From positions 1-42,432 of the forward strand of contig JAAYYA010000050.1 of NCBI GenBank assembly GCA_012515595.1: a DNA stretch of 42,432 bases. The letters run 5' to 3'. Position numbers and translations under genes: made by a program. The notes beneath the pieces were generated by a model, which saw only the letters and a list, made by a program, of their open reading frames with translations, ran no database searches and had not been told where the DNA came from. Shown here piece by piece: positions 21,034-30,713 of the stretch (position 1 is its first letter; each line of letters begins with the position of its first letter). This stretch comes from Actinomycetales bacterium. GTDB lineage: Bacteria; Actinomycetota; Actinomycetes; Actinomycetales; Dermatophilaceae.

Positions 21034-21861
21034 ATGACAACCTTGCCCAGGGCCGGCCGTCGCGCCGGCGCCCTCGTCGCGGTCGCTGCGGCGTCCCTCG
21101 CACTCACCGCCTGCGGCGGTAGCGACCAGAAACTTCTCAACGACGGTGAGCTCGTCGTGGCGATGAGCGGGGAGTTCCAGCCCTTCAGCCACTTCGAGGG
21201 TGACCAGCTGACCGGCTTTGACTTCGACATCGCCGTCGCGATCGCCGAGGAGATGGGTCTGGAGCTGGAGACGCAGACCGGTGCGTTCGACAGTCTGATC
21301 CAGGGTCTGAAGTCCGACCGCTACGACGTCCTGATCGCCTCGATGACTCCCACCGAGGACCGGGACAAGCAGGTGGACTTCACCGACCCCTACTACCTCT
21401 CCGGCGCGACGGTCTTCGTGACCAACGACAGCGACTGCACGGACCCGACGCAGATGGACAGCCCGGTGATCGGGGTCGCCTCCGGCACGACCTACGAGTC
21501 GTTCCTGAGCGAGGAGGACTGGGTCGGGGAGATCCGCACCTTCACCTCCGACATCACCGCGCTGGAGGACACCGAGGTTGGCCGGCTGGACGCCGCGATG
21601 ACCGACCGCCTCGTGGGCCTCTTCCAGATCAACCAGGCGGACCGGGACCTGCGGGTGTGCGGCGAGCCGCTCTACACCGAGGAGCCGGCGTTCGCGGTGC
21701 GCGAAGGCAATACCGAGTTGGTCAACGAGCTGAACGCGGCGCTCGCCGCCATCATCGACGACGGCACCTATGCGGAGATCTCCGAGAAGTGGTTCGGCCA
21801 GAACATCCTGGAGTCCGACGTCGAGGCACCGGCCGACGACGCCGAGCAGACCAGTGACTGA
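21034..21861 (+). CDS. Polar amino acid ABC transporter substrate-binding lipoprotein
   Basis: Lipobox LTACGG; LVVAMSGEFQPFSHFEGDQLTGFDFDIAVAIAEEMG. Confidence 0.9.
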   Translation: MTTLPRAGRRAGALVAVAAASLALTACGGSDQKLLNDGELVVAMSGEFQPFSHFEGDQLTGFDFDIAVAIAEEMGLELETQTGAFDSLIQGLKSDRYDVLIASMTPTEDRDKQVDFTDPYYLSGATVFVTNDSDCTDPTQMDSPVIGVASGTTYESFLSEEDWVGEIRTFTSDITALEDTEVGRLDAAMTDRLVGLFQINQADRDLRVCGEPLYTEEPAFAVREGNTELVNELNAALAAIIDDGTYAEISEKWFGQNILESDVEAPADDAEQTSD

Positions 21862-21870
21862 GTCACGGCC

Positions 21871-22596
21871 ATGACCTTCTTCGACTACTTCGTCGAGTAT
21901 GCGCCGCTGTTCATCGAGGCGAGCTGGGTCACCCTCCGCCTGACCGCGGTGGCGTTGGTCATCGCGATGGTGCTCGGCGGCGTGATCGCCTGGATGGTGA
22001 TGAGCAGGTTCGGTCCGCTGCGCTGGCTCGGCACGGCCTACATCGGGCTCATCCGGGGCACGCCGCTGATCGCCCAGATCTTCGTGCTCTACTTCGGCAT
22101 CTCCGAGATCGTGAAGATGCCAGCGTTCTGGGCCGGTGCCCTGGCGCTGGCGGCGCACAACTCGGCCTACATCGCCGAGATCTTCCGCTCCGGCTTCCAG
22201 GCCGTGCCCAAGGGGCTGGTCGAGGCCTCCCGCTCCCTCGGCATGGGCAGGCGCAAGACGCTGCGCCGGGTGCAGGCCCCGTTGGCGCTGCGCACCACGC
22301 TGCCGGTCCTGGGCAACCAGTACATCATCGCGGTGAAGGACTCCTCGCTGGTCTCCTTCATCGGCATGACCGAGCTGTTCCAGACCTCGCGCAACCTGCA
22401 GGCGCAGAACTACGAACCGCTCCAGATGTACCTCATGGTCTCGATCTACTACCTGGCCATCGTGCTGGTGCTGACCTTCGTGGTGAACCGGCTCGAGCAC
22501 TCGCTCAGCAAGCACCGCAGACCTGTGGACACGCCCTCCGGAGGGAGTGACCGAGGCAGTCTGGTCGAGAGTGGGAAGTCGGAGGGCGCAGAATGA
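21871..22596 (+). CDS. Polar amino acid ABC transporter permease (HisMQ type)
   Basis: [47 protein letters not shown]. Confidence 0.92.
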   Translation: MTFFDYFVEYAPLFIEASWVTLRLTAVALVIAMVLGGVIAWMVMSRFGPLRWLGTAYIGLIRGTPLIAQIFVLYFGISEIVKMPAFWAGALALAAHNSAYIAEIFRSGFQAVPKGLVEASRSLGMGRRKTLRRVQAPLALRTTLPVLGNQYIIAVKDSSLVSFIGMTELFQTSRNLQAQNYEPLQMYLMVSIYYLAIVLVLTFVVNRLEHSLSKHRRPVDTPSGGSDRGSLVESGKSEGAE

Positions 22597-23348
22597 CGGG
22601 CACACCCCAGGGTCAGCCCCTGGTCAGCATGCGCAACATCGTCAAGACGTTCGGCGACAACGTGGTGCTCGACGGGGTCGACCTCGACGTCTATCCCGGC
22701 GAGGTGGTCGTCCTCATCGGCCCGTCCGGTGCCGGCAAGAGCACGCTGCTGCGCTGCATCAACGGGCTGGAACGGATCTCCTCGGGCACCATCGAGGTGG
22801 ACGGTCAGCAGCTCAGCTACCAGGAGTCCGCGATCAACCGGATCCGGTCCCGGATCGGCATGGTCTTCCAGTCCTTCAACCTGTTCCCGCACATGACGGT
22901 CGCACAGAACATCATGATGGCCCAGCGTGACGTCCTGGGCCGCTCCGCCAACGAGGCGCGTCAGCGCGCCGAGGACCTGCTCGGTCGGGTCGGGCTCGGC
23001 GAGAAGGCCGACGCCTACCCGGACAGCCTGTCCGGTGGTCAGCAGCAGCGCGTCGCGATCGCCCGGGCCCTGGCGATGGACCCGGCGGTGATGCTCTTCG
23101 ACGAACCGACCTCGGCCCTGGACCCCGAGCTCGTGGGTGAGGTGCTGCACGTCATGCGAGAGCTCGCGGACGCCGGGATGACGATGGTCGTGGTGACCCA
23201 CGAGATGCGCTTCGCACGCCGCGCGGCCGACCGCGTGGTGCTGATGGCCGACAAGCAGATCGTCGAGGAGGGCACCCCCGAGCAGGTGCTGGACAACCCG
23301 ACCAGCGAGCGGGGTCAGGCCTTCCTGCGCCAGCTCTCCGAGGAGTAA
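22593..23348 (+). CDS. Polar amino acid ABC transporter ATP-binding protein (GlnQ type)
   Basis: [46 protein letters not shown]. Confidence 0.94.
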   Translation: MTGTPQGQPLVSMRNIVKTFGDNVVLDGVDLDVYPGEVVVLIGPSGAGKSTLLRCINGLERISSGTIEVDGQQLSYQESAINRIRSRIGMVFQSFNLFPHMTVAQNIMMAQRDVLGRSANEARQRAEDLLGRVGLGEKADAYPDSLSGGQQQRVAIARALAMDPAVMLFDEPTSALDPELVGEVLHVMRELADAGMTMVVVTHEMRFARRAADRVVLMADKQIVEEGTPEQVLDNPTSERGQAFLRQLSEE

Positions 23349-24571
23349 CCCGGGCCGGCGTCATCGCGGCCCGGACCCGCACCCTGCGACTGGCCCGGGC
23401 CGGCGGCCAGGTCCGGGTCGATCTCGTCACGGACACCGGCGACCTCGGTCAGCTCGTCGGAGATCAGCTCGGGTGCGGTCAGCGGGCGCACCGACGCGCG
23501 CACCGGCTCGAGGTCGGGGTGCGCCGACTCGGCGATGCCGACCTGCTGCAGGTTGCGGCTGGTCACCATGACCCGCGACTCCAGCGTGCCGACCATGCTG
23601 TTGTAGGTCTCCACCGAGCGCCGCAGCGCCGACCCCATCGCGCTGACATGCCTGCCGAGGGTGCCGATCCGTTGATGCAGCTCGGTGCCGAGGCGGACCA
23701 GCTCACGTGCGTTGTCGGCAAGAGTGTCCTGCTGCCAGGCGAAGGCGAGGGCACGCAGCAGCGCCAGCAACGTGGCGGGGGAGGCCAGCACGACCTTCCT
23801 GGCCTGGGCGTGGTCGTAGAGGTCGGGCGCCGCCTGGAGCGCAGCGGCCAGGACCGCGTCGCTGGGGACGAAGCAGATCACCAGCTCGGGCGTCGTGGTG
23901 AAGGCGCTCCAGTAGGACTTGGCGGCGAGCGCGTCGACGTGACCGCGCAGCGCTCGGGCATGCTGACGGAGCAGACCCGTGCGCTCGCCGGTGGTGATGC
24001 CGTCGGCCTGGGCCTGCAGGAACGCCCCGAGCGGGGCCTTGCTGTCCAGCACCAGGAGCTTGTCGCCGGGAAGGTGCACGACCACGTCCGGGCGCACCGT
24101 CGCGTCGTGCTGGCTGACCGCGCTCACCTGCTCCTCGAAGTCGCAGCGCGCCAGCATCCCCGAGTGCTCCAGGATGCGCCGCAGCTGGGCCTCGCCCCAC
24201 GTGCCGCGCACGCCGGAGGAGTTGAGCGCACCGGACAGGCTCGCGGTCTGGTCCCGCAGCTCCGCGGTCTGCCGGGCCACCTCCCCGAGCCGTTCACCCA
24301 CCGAACCGAACTGCTCCACCCGGTCCCGCTCGAGGTCCCGCACCTGGGCCTCCATCCGCGACAGGGCCAGCCTCAGCGGGGCGAGCTCCGCGGCGGTCTG
24401 CCGGTCGTCCTCGTCGAGGGCCTCGCGGGCGGCCAGCCGTTCCGCGAGCAGATCTCGCTCGGCGCGGGCGCGGGCCAGCTCGTGGCCGGCCCCGCCCCTG
24501 CCCAGCGACCAGCCGAGCACGGCGCCGATGACGACAGCCGCGAGGCCGACCAGAAGCGTGGTTGTGTCCAT
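23315..24571 (-). CDS. rmuC: DNA recombination protein RmuC
   Basis: N-terminal TM, coiled coil, [40 protein letters not shown]. Confidence 0.92.
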   Translation of the reverse strand: MDTTTLLVGLAAVVIGAVLGWSLGRGGAGHELARARAERDLLAERLAAREALDEDDRQTAAELAPLRLALSRMEAQVRDLERDRVEQFGSVGERLGEVARQTAELRDQTASLSGALNSSGVRGTWGEAQLRRILEHSGMLARCDFEEQVSAVSQHDATVRPDVVVHLPGDKLLVLDSKAPLGAFLQAQADGITTGERTGLLRQHARALRGHVDALAAKSYWSAFTTTPELVICFVPSDAVLAAALQAAPDLYDHAQARKVVLASPATLLALLRALAFAWQQDTLADNARELVRLGTELHQRIGTLGRHVSAMGSALRRSVETYNSMVGTLESRVMVTSRNLQQVGIAESAHPDLEPVRASVRPLTAPELISDELTEVAGVRDEIDPDLAAGPGQSQGAGPGRDDAGPGYSSESWRRKA

Positions 24572-24596
24572 GGCGTCCACCGTGCCAGAGCCCACT

Positions 24597-24641
24597 GACA
24601 GACAGGACACCGACAGACAGGACACAGACAGACAGGAGACC
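24597..24641. repeat. Three tandem 15-bp repeats GACAGACAGGACACC
   Basis: 24597, 24612, 24627, with 1-2 substitutions. Confidence 0.85.
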
Positions 24642-24764
24642 GACACGGACGCACCACCGGGGGCAGGGCGGAGGCCACGGGCACACCAAAGGCCCCCATC
24701 GGCATACTGCCGGACAGGGGCCCAGGTGGTGCGAGGGTCACGCGTCAGCGGACCCGGCCCTCGG

Positions 24765-25568
24765 TTACTGCCACAGGACGGGGGAGGCCAGGTAGGCGTT
24801 CTCGCTGAAGCCGCCGTCGATCTCGCGGACACCGGTCCAGGCGGCGCCGGTGACCTCCTGGCCCTCGGGAGCCAGCGAGACGTTGCAGGTGGTGGCGGTC
24901 GCCCCGGTCACGAAGTCCTCGAAGTAGTCGTTGGGGCACTCGGCGATCCCGGTGCTGATGACGATGAGGCCCTGGGCGGGGGTGCCGTCGTCCAGCACGC
25001 CCTCGAAGCTCGGCTGCAGGTTGGTGACGCCCTCGTCGCCCTCGGCGTAGAGCACCTCGTGCTCGGCCATGATGAAGTACGGCGTCATCCCCTCGAAGTC
25101 GTCCGTGTCGTCGAACTGGTCGAAGAACGAGGCGTCCCCCTTGACGATCTCGGTCACGGTGGACTCGACGTAGCCGAAGGCGTAGTACTCCTCGCCCTCC
25201 TCGCGCTGCTGCGTGTGCAGCACGGCACCCTCACCGAGCGCGAGCTCGGTGCCGGGGGCGACGGTCTTGAAGTCCCCGCCCGTGGCGGCCGGGGCCTCGG
25301 TCTCCTCGGCGGCGTCGGCCGGGGCCTCGGTCTCCTCCGCCTCCTCGGCGGGGGCCTCCGTCTCGATGGCCTCGTCCTCGGTCGGCTCCTCGGTCACCGC
25401 GTCGGCGTCGGTGGTCTCCTCGGCCGGCTCCTCCACCGCGCTCTCCGTCGTGGGCTGCTCCGCGGGCTCCTCCTCCCCGCCGCAGGCGGTGAGGACCAGG
25501 GCCGCGGCTGCCGCGGCTCCCGCCAGGCTCAGGCCGCGTCGGGTGCTGCGGATGGTCGTGCGCTTCAT
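24765..25568 (-). CDS. Secreted lipoprotein with long acidic Glu/Ala/Thr-rich linker
   Basis: Lipobox VLTACGG; EEEPAEQPTTESAVEEPAEETTDADAVTEEPTEDEAIETEAPAEE... then globular domain. Confidence 0.85.
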   Translation of the reverse strand: MKRTTIRSTRRGLSLAGAAAAAALVLTACGGEEEPAEQPTTESAVEEPAEETTDADAVTEEPTEDEAIETEAPAEEAEETEAPADAAEETEAPAATGGDFKTVAPGTELALGEGAVLHTQQREEGEEYYAFGYVESTVTEIVKGDASFFDQFDDTDDFEGMTPYFIMAEHEVLYAEGDEGVTNLQPSFEGVLDDGTPAQGLIVISTGIAECPNDYFEDFVTGATATTCNVSLAPEGQEVTGAAWTGVREIDGGFSENAYLASPVLWQ

Positions 25569-25733
25569 GTCGTGCTCCTCTGTCTGTCCCCCGGCGGTCA
25601 GGGGGTCTCGAACCGCCATGGAACCGACGGGCGCCATCGGCTCCGGGTTCCACGTCGATAGAAACTTGAACAAGTCGTGATCAAGAGGTCGGCAGCCCGA
25701 GGGACGCCGGCCGGCCGGTAGACTCCTGATCCC

Positions 25734-26819
25734 GTGGCACTCACTATCGGAATCGTTGGCCTGCCCAACGTCGGCAAGTCGACCCTCTTCAACGCGCTCA
25801 CCAAGAACACGGTGCTCGCGGCGAACTACCCGTTCGCGACGATCGAGCCCAACATCGGCGTCGTCCCCCTGGCGGACCAGCGCCTGAACCGGCTCGCCGA
25901 GATCTTCGGCAGCGCCCGCCTCCTGCCGGCCCCGGTCAGCTTCGTCGACATCGCGGGCATCGTCCGCGGAGCCTCGGAGGGGGAGGGGCTGGGCAACAAG
26001 TTCCTGGCCAACATCCGCGAGGCGGACGCGATCTGCCAGGTGGTGCGGGCCTTCGTGGACGACGACGTGGTGCACGTCGACGGCAAGGTGAGCCCCAAGG
26101 ACGACATCGAGACCATCAACACCGAGCTGGTGCTGGCCGACCTGCAGACCCTCGAGTCCGCCATCCCGCGGATCGAGAAGGAGGTCAAGGGCAAGAAGAC
26201 CGACAAGGCCGTGCTCGACACCGCCCTGGCCGCCCGGACGGTCCTCGAGGCCGGCGACACCCTCTTCGCCAAGGGCGTCGCAGGTGGCGTCGACATGGAC
26301 CTCGCCAAGAGCCTGGGGTTGCTGACCACCAAGCCGTTCCTCTACGTCTTCAACCTCGACGAGGACGGGCTGACCGACACCGCGCTGCACGACGAGCTCG
26401 CGGCACTGGTCGCCCCCGCCGAGGCGATCTACCTCAACGCCAAGCTCGAGGCCGACCTGGCCGAGCTCGACGAGGACGAGGCTGCCGAGCTGCTCGAGTC
26501 CGTCGGGGTCACCGAGCCGGGCATGGTGCAGCTGGCACGCGTCGGCTTCCAGAACCTCGGCCTGCAGACCTACCTGACCGCCGGCCCCAAGGAGGCCAGG
26601 GCCTGGACGATCCGCAAGGGTTGGACCGCGCCCCAGGCCGCAGGCGTGATCCACACCGACTTCCAGCGCGGCTTCATCAAGGCCGAGATCGTCTCCTTCG
26701 AGGACCTGGACGCCGCGGGCTCGATGGCCGAGGCGCGGGCCGCCGGCAAGGTCCGCATGGAGGGCAAGGAGTACGTCATGGCCGACGGCGACGTCGTGGA
26801 GTTCCGGTTCAATGTCTGA
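25734..26819 (+). CDS. ychF: Redox-regulated ATPase/GTPase YchF (Obg-like)
   Basis: GIVGLPNVGKSTLFNALTKN, NYPFATIEPNIGVV, DIAGIVRGASEGEGLGNKFL. Confidence 0.97.
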   Translation: MALTIGIVGLPNVGKSTLFNALTKNTVLAANYPFATIEPNIGVVPLADQRLNRLAEIFGSARLLPAPVSFVDIAGIVRGASEGEGLGNKFLANIREADAICQVVRAFVDDDVVHVDGKVSPKDDIETINTELVLADLQTLESAIPRIEKEVKGKKTDKAVLDTALAARTVLEAGDTLFAKGVAGGVDMDLAKSLGLLTTKPFLYVFNLDEDGLTDTALHDELAALVAPAEAIYLNAKLEADLAELDEDEAAELLESVGVTEPGMVQLARVGFQNLGLQTYLTAGPKEARAWTIRKGWTAPQAAGVIHTDFQRGFIKAEIVSFEDLDAAGSMAEARAAGKVRMEGKEYVMADGDVVEFRFNV

Positions 26820-27171
26820 CGCCCTGCCGCCGTGCCCGGAGTGCGCCGAGAGCTACACCTACGAGCAGGGCGCCCTGCTGGTGTGCCCGATGTGCGGGCA
26901 CGAGTGGACCGCGGCGGCAGCCGAGGACGCTGCGGATGCCGGCGACACGGTGATCAAGGACTCCGTGGGCAACCCGCTGGCCGACGGTGACACCGCCACG
27001 ATCGCCAAGGACCTCAAGGTCAAGGGCGCCGGCGGCGTGGTCAAGGTCGGCACGAAGGTCAAGGGCATTCGCCTGATCACCGACGGCGTCGGCGACCACG
27101 ACATCGATGCGACTGTTCCCGGCTTCGGGCGCATGCAGCTCAAGTCGAGCGTGGTGAAGAAGGTCCTCTGA
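26812..27171 (+). CDS. Zinc-ribbon protein YjdM/PhnA family
   Basis: CPECAESYTYEQGALLVCPMCGHEW, VKDSVGNPLADGDT, IRLITDGVGDHDIDATVPGFG. Confidence 0.92.
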   Translation: MSDALPPCPECAESYTYEQGALLVCPMCGHEWTAAAAEDAADAGDTVIKDSVGNPLADGDTATIAKDLKVKGAGGVVKVGTKVKGIRLITDGVGDHDIDATVPGFGRMQLKSSVVKKVL

Positions 27172-27215
27172 ACCCATCGCTAGTCGCAACGTCGTGCTGA
27201 TGCGCGTAGAATGTC

Positions 27216-27225
27216 GGTACGTACC
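27216..27225. promoter_or_regulatory. Perfect palindrome GGTACGTACC just downstream of a TAGAAT -10-like box, upstream of the TA antitoxin
   Basis: 10-bp perfect inverted repeat; TAGAAT 27207-27212. Confidence 0.45.
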
Positions 27226-27243
27226 TACTTTGGAGTGGTGGCG

Positions 27244-27480
27244 ATGGGCACGATGACGGCGCGCGAGTTCAACCGCGATGTGAGTGCAGCCAAGCGGGAA
27301 GCCGCTCGGGGGCCGGTGGTCATCACCGATCGAGGTGAGCCGGCGTTTGTCCTTGTCTCGATCGCGGACTACGAAGCGATGCGGGACAGGCGGAGCCTGA
27401 TCGATGTGCTGCAGATGGACGAGGAGATCGAGTTCGAGCCCGTGGTCTCGCGTGCACTACCTCGAAGTGCTGACCTGTGA
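27244..27480 (+). CDS. Phd/YefM-family antitoxin
   Basis: MTAREFNRDVSAAKREAARGPVVITDRGEPAFVLVSIADYE. Confidence 0.88.
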   Translation: MGTMTAREFNRDVSAAKREAARGPVVITDRGEPAFVLVSIADYEAMRDRRSLIDVLQMDEEIEFEPVVSRALPRSADL

Positions 27481-27899
27481 CCTACCTGCTCGACACGAAT
27501 CTCGTGAGCGAGTTGCGGAAGACGCCCGCGAGGATCGACCCACGGGTCGCCGAGTGGGCGAGCACGGTGGTGGCCTCGGAGCAGTTCATCAGCGTGATCA
27601 CTCTGTTCGAGATCGAACTCGGCGTGCTCCTGGTCGAGCGTCGCGACTCGCGACAGGGAGGGGCGTTGCGTCGTTGGCTGGAGTCGAGCGTTCGTCGGCC
27701 CTTCGCGGAGCGGACGTTGCCCGTCGATGGTGCGGTGGCTCGTCGAGCTGCTGAACTTCAGGTTCCTGATCCCAAGCCGGAGCGGGACAGATACATCGCG
27801 GCCACCGCACTGGTGCACGGGCTGACGGTGGTAACCCGCAACCTCTCCGACTTCGAAGCGACCGGTGTGGCGCTCATCAATCCGTGGGATGCCGGATAG
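27477..27899 (+). CDS. PIN-domain toxin, VapC/FitB-like
   Basis: YLLDTNLVSELRK, FEIELGVLL, RDRYIAATALVHGLTVVTRNLSDF; 4-nt overlap with antitoxin. Confidence 0.9.
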   Translation: MTYLLDTNLVSELRKTPARIDPRVAEWASTVVASEQFISVITLFEIELGVLLVERRDSRQGGALRRWLESSVRRPFAERTLPVDGAVARRAAELQVPDPKPERDRYIAATALVHGLTVVTRNLSDFEATGVALINPWDAG

Positions 27900-27903
27900 C
27901 TTG

Positions 27904-28123
27904 TCAGGACGCGCCCGCGTGGTGCTCGCGGTACGGCTGGTACAACCGGCCCAGGAACGCCTCGAGCTCGGCTGCGATCTCGGGGTCCAGGGACGGGAAG
28001 GAGAAGGTCGCCTTCCCGGCGCAGGGACCGGAATCTCTCGGAGGAGGCCTCCAGCGCCTCCGGCCAGGTGTCCACCGCGAGAAGCGCCCAGATCCCCTGT
28101 TCGACCGCGTCCAGATCCGCCAT
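27904..28123 (-). pseudogene. Small hypothetical gene apparently frameshifted
   Basis: N-terminus MADLDAVEQGIWALLAVDTWPEALEASSERFRSLR in one frame, plausible C-terminus FSFPSLDPEIAAELEAFLGRLYQPYREHHAGAS* in another. Confidence 0.55.
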
Positions 28124-28309
28124 CTGCCACAGTCTAGAAGCCGTATGCCGTGAGGTCGCGTCACAAGGGCGGCGTGCGTCATGCGGTGGCGGGGTTCAGG
28201 TGCGGTGACCGAGGCCGCGACGAACCCCCTCACCAGCCATTCCATCCTCACCCATGATTTACTACACTGCGTAGTGAAATATCGGGCGCGAGCGAAGGAG
28301 CGGTCGGGA

Positions 28310-28789
28310 GTGCGCGTAGTCATCGGTGCGCCAGGCAATGGTGCGGACCTCAAGGACGCCGTCAAGGAGTTCCTCGAGCAGGACGAGCGGGTGACCGAGG
28401 TCGTCGACCTGTCCCGCCCCGACATCACCTACCCCGACGTCTCGTTCCAGGCCGCCCAGCAGGTCGTCGACGGAAAGGCCGACCGGGCCGTCCTCGTCTG
28501 CGGCACGGGGGTGGGCACCGCGATCGCGGCGAGCAAGGTGCCGGGGGCCCGTGCCGCGACCGGCCACGACCTGGTGACCGTCCGCGGCGCCGTCGAGAAC
28601 TACGACGCGCAGATCCTGTGCATGGGCCAGAACGTCATCGCCCCGGCCTACGCGCGGTCGTTGCTGGACGTGTGGCTGGACGCCCGGCACGACCCGTCCG
28701 GCTTCTACGGGCCGAAGGTGCGCGAGATCGACGACTACGAGACCCGTGGGAACCAACCCGGCACCAGCACCACGGCGGCACAGGACTAA
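28310..28789 (+). CDS. RpiB/LacA/LacB family sugar-phosphate isomerase
   Basis: VLVCGTGVGTAIAASKVPGARAATGHD, LCMGQNVIAP; GTG start after ggtcgggag. Confidence 0.9.
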   Translation: MRVVIGAPGNGADLKDAVKEFLEQDERVTEVVDLSRPDITYPDVSFQAAQQVVDGKADRAVLVCGTGVGTAIAASKVPGARAATGHDLVTVRGAVENYDAQILCMGQNVIAPAYARSLLDVWLDARHDPSGFYGPKVREIDDYETRGNQPGTSTTAAQD

Positions 28790-28850
28790 CGGCACCAGAG
28801 CGCAGCACCGGACTCACGGCATACAGACCAGACAGCAGCACAGGACTCAT
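28778..28850. repeat. Three imperfect GCACMGGACTMACGGC repeats across the isomerase 3' end and following gap
   Basis: 28778, 28805, 28838. Confidence 0.55.
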
Positions 28851-28876
28851 AGGCGTCACCGGCAAAGGAGCAGGCG

Positions 28877-30397
28877 ATGGAAGACTTCCCGTTGTGGTTG
28901 CGTGCGCAGCACCTCCTCAACTTCATCCTGATCGGCATGCTGATCCGATCGGGGATCGAGATGCTCTCCTCGCTGCCCCGATTGTGGTGGCGCAAGGACT
29001 GCGCCCCGGGCACGGAGTGGCTGAAGTTCACCAAGCGCGAGCTGCCCAAGGAGGAGGGTGTCTACACCTCCCTCATGGATGAGAAGTCTGTCCACCCGAT
29101 CCTCTCGCTCCCGGGACGGGAGAACATCGGGCTCGGCCGCCACTGGCACGGCCTGTCGGTGATGTTCTGGGTGCTCAACGGCCTGATTTACATCGTCCTG
29201 CTCTTCGCCACCGGCCTCTGGCGGCGCATCGTCCCCACGTCCTGGGACGTGATCCCCGAGGCGTGGGACTCGCTGCTGACCTACCTCAGCTTCAACACCC
29301 CGGACATCGAGCACTTCCAGCCCTACGACTCGCTGCAGATGCTGGGCTACACCTTCGTGATCTTCATCCTGGCGCCCTTCCAGATGCTCACCGGCATCGC
29401 GATGTCGCCGGCGATCCGCGGCCGGTTCCCGTGGTACGTCAAGATGTGGGGCGGCCACCAGGGCGCCCGCTCCCTGCACTTCATCGGCCTGGTCATCTTC
29501 ACCGGCTTCATCGTCATGCACGTGTCGCTGGTCTTCCTCGTCAACCGGGACCACAACGTCATCAACATGGTCTTCGGCGGTGGTGAGGTCACGACCGCCC
29601 GCGCCGCCCAGGCGCTCGTCATCCTGATCGCCACCATCGTCGCGGTCGTCGTCTTCTGGATCGCCCTGTCCTACTGGTCGCTGGCCGACCGGGTGCGGGC
29701 CCAGAAGTTCACGGCGGGCTTCACCGAGATCGGCCGCAAGATCTTCCTGAACGGCCTGCGCCCGCTCGGCGCGAAGAAGAAGGCCTACACCGACGCCGAC
29801 ATCTCCGAGTTCCACTGGACCAACGGCCTGCCCCCGACCGAGGAGGAGTCGCCGGAGTGGGTGGCGGCCCGGGACAACGACTGGGAGGGCCTGACCATCA
29901 CGGTGCGCGACGACATCAACGACGTCGAGAAGCAGCTGACCCTCGAGGACATCAAGAAGCTGCCCCGCCACTCCTACGTCGCGACCCACACCTGCATGCA
30001 GGGCTGGTCCGCCACGTCCCGGTGGACAGGGGTGCGGCTCACCGACCTCATGGCCGTGCTCGGCCCGCGGCCGGAGGGCGCCCGCTACCTCATGGCGGAG
30101 TCCTACGGTCTCGCGCAGAAGATGTACGACAACCGGCCCCGGGAGCCCTTCTACGCCGCCATCGACCTGGACACCATGGCCGAGGAGGAGTCGATCCTGG
30201 CCTACGAGCGCAACGGCCACCCCGTCGACCTGCACCTGGGCGGCCCGGCCCGGTTGCGCGTAGAGTCGAACCACGGCTACAAGCACGTCAAGTGGGTGTC
30301 CCGGGTGATGTGGATCCACGACTACGCCGACTACGGCGACGGTCGCGGTGGGACCAGGGAGGACTCGGCCCTGCAGGCGTTCAACGGAAGGATCTGA
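28877..30397 (+). CDS. Fusion: N-terminal cytochrome b561-type membrane domain + C-terminal sulfite-oxidase-like molybdopterin-binding domain
   Basis: TM segments (WHGLSVMFWVLNGLIYIVLLFATG, GARSLHFIGLVIFTGFIVMHVSLVF) then THTCMQGWSATSRWTGVRLTDL, YLMAESYG, GGPARLRVESNHGYKHVKWV. Confidence 0.88.
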   Translation: MEDFPLWLRAQHLLNFILIGMLIRSGIEMLSSLPRLWWRKDCAPGTEWLKFTKRELPKEEGVYTSLMDEKSVHPILSLPGRENIGLGRHWHGLSVMFWVLNGLIYIVLLFATGLWRRIVPTSWDVIPEAWDSLLTYLSFNTPDIEHFQPYDSLQMLGYTFVIFILAPFQMLTGIAMSPAIRGRFPWYVKMWGGHQGARSLHFIGLVIFTGFIVMHVSLVFLVNRDHNVINMVFGGGEVTTARAAQALVILIATIVAVVVFWIALSYWSLADRVRAQKFTAGFTEIGRKIFLNGLRPLGAKKKAYTDADISEFHWTNGLPPTEEESPEWVAARDNDWEGLTITVRDDINDVEKQLTLEDIKKLPRHSYVATHTCMQGWSATSRWTGVRLTDLMAVLGPRPEGARYLMAESYGLAQKMYDNRPREPFYAAIDLDTMAEEESILAYERNGHPVDLHLGGPARLRVESNHGYKHVKWVSRVMWIHDYADYGDGRGGTREDSALQAFNGRI

Positions 30398-30648
30398 TGC
30401 CCGTGGCGAAGATCGTGTCGACCCGCTTCCTCGTGGAGGGCGTGCACACCGACTGGGACACCAAGGTGGCGATGCAGCCCTTGTTCGACATCTTCGCCGC
30501 GCAGGGCATGGGCCAGGCGACCTTCGAGATCGTGCCCGGTGAGCCGACGCGTCTGTGGATCAAGCACAAGGACACCGTCGTGCCCAGTCGGGAGCTGATC
30601 GACGAGGCGCTGCGCCGGGCCGGCGACTACCGCGTCGTCGACGGGTAA
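30397..30648 (+). CDS. Small conserved-looking hypothetical protein (83 aa), translationally coupled to the Mo-oxidoreductase fusion
   Basis: ATG overlaps upstream TGA (TGATG); MPVAKIVSTRFLVEGVHTDWDTKVAMQPLFDIFAAQGMG... Confidence 0.75.
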   Translation: MPVAKIVSTRFLVEGVHTDWDTKVAMQPLFDIFAAQGMGQATFEIVPGEPTRLWIKHKDTVVPSRELIDEALRRAGDYRVVDG

Positions 30649-30674
30649 CCCCGACCGCTCGACCACCCGTGCAG

Positions 30675-30713
30675 CGCCGGTGGACCCGCTCCGCGAGGGC
30701 GGGTCCACCGGCG
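30675..30713 (+). terminator. Strong hairpin, 15-bp perfect stem CGCCGGTGGACCCGC/GCGGGTCCACCGGCG
   Basis: Arms 30675-30689 and 30699-30713, 9-nt loop; downstream of gene end. Confidence 0.75.

Noticed and set aside
24572-24832. N-terminal extension of rmuC with SVSCLSVSCLSVSCLSVGS
   Set aside because: Encoded by the 15-bp non-coding tandem repeat; canonical RmuC N-terminal TM starts at [10 protein letters not shown].
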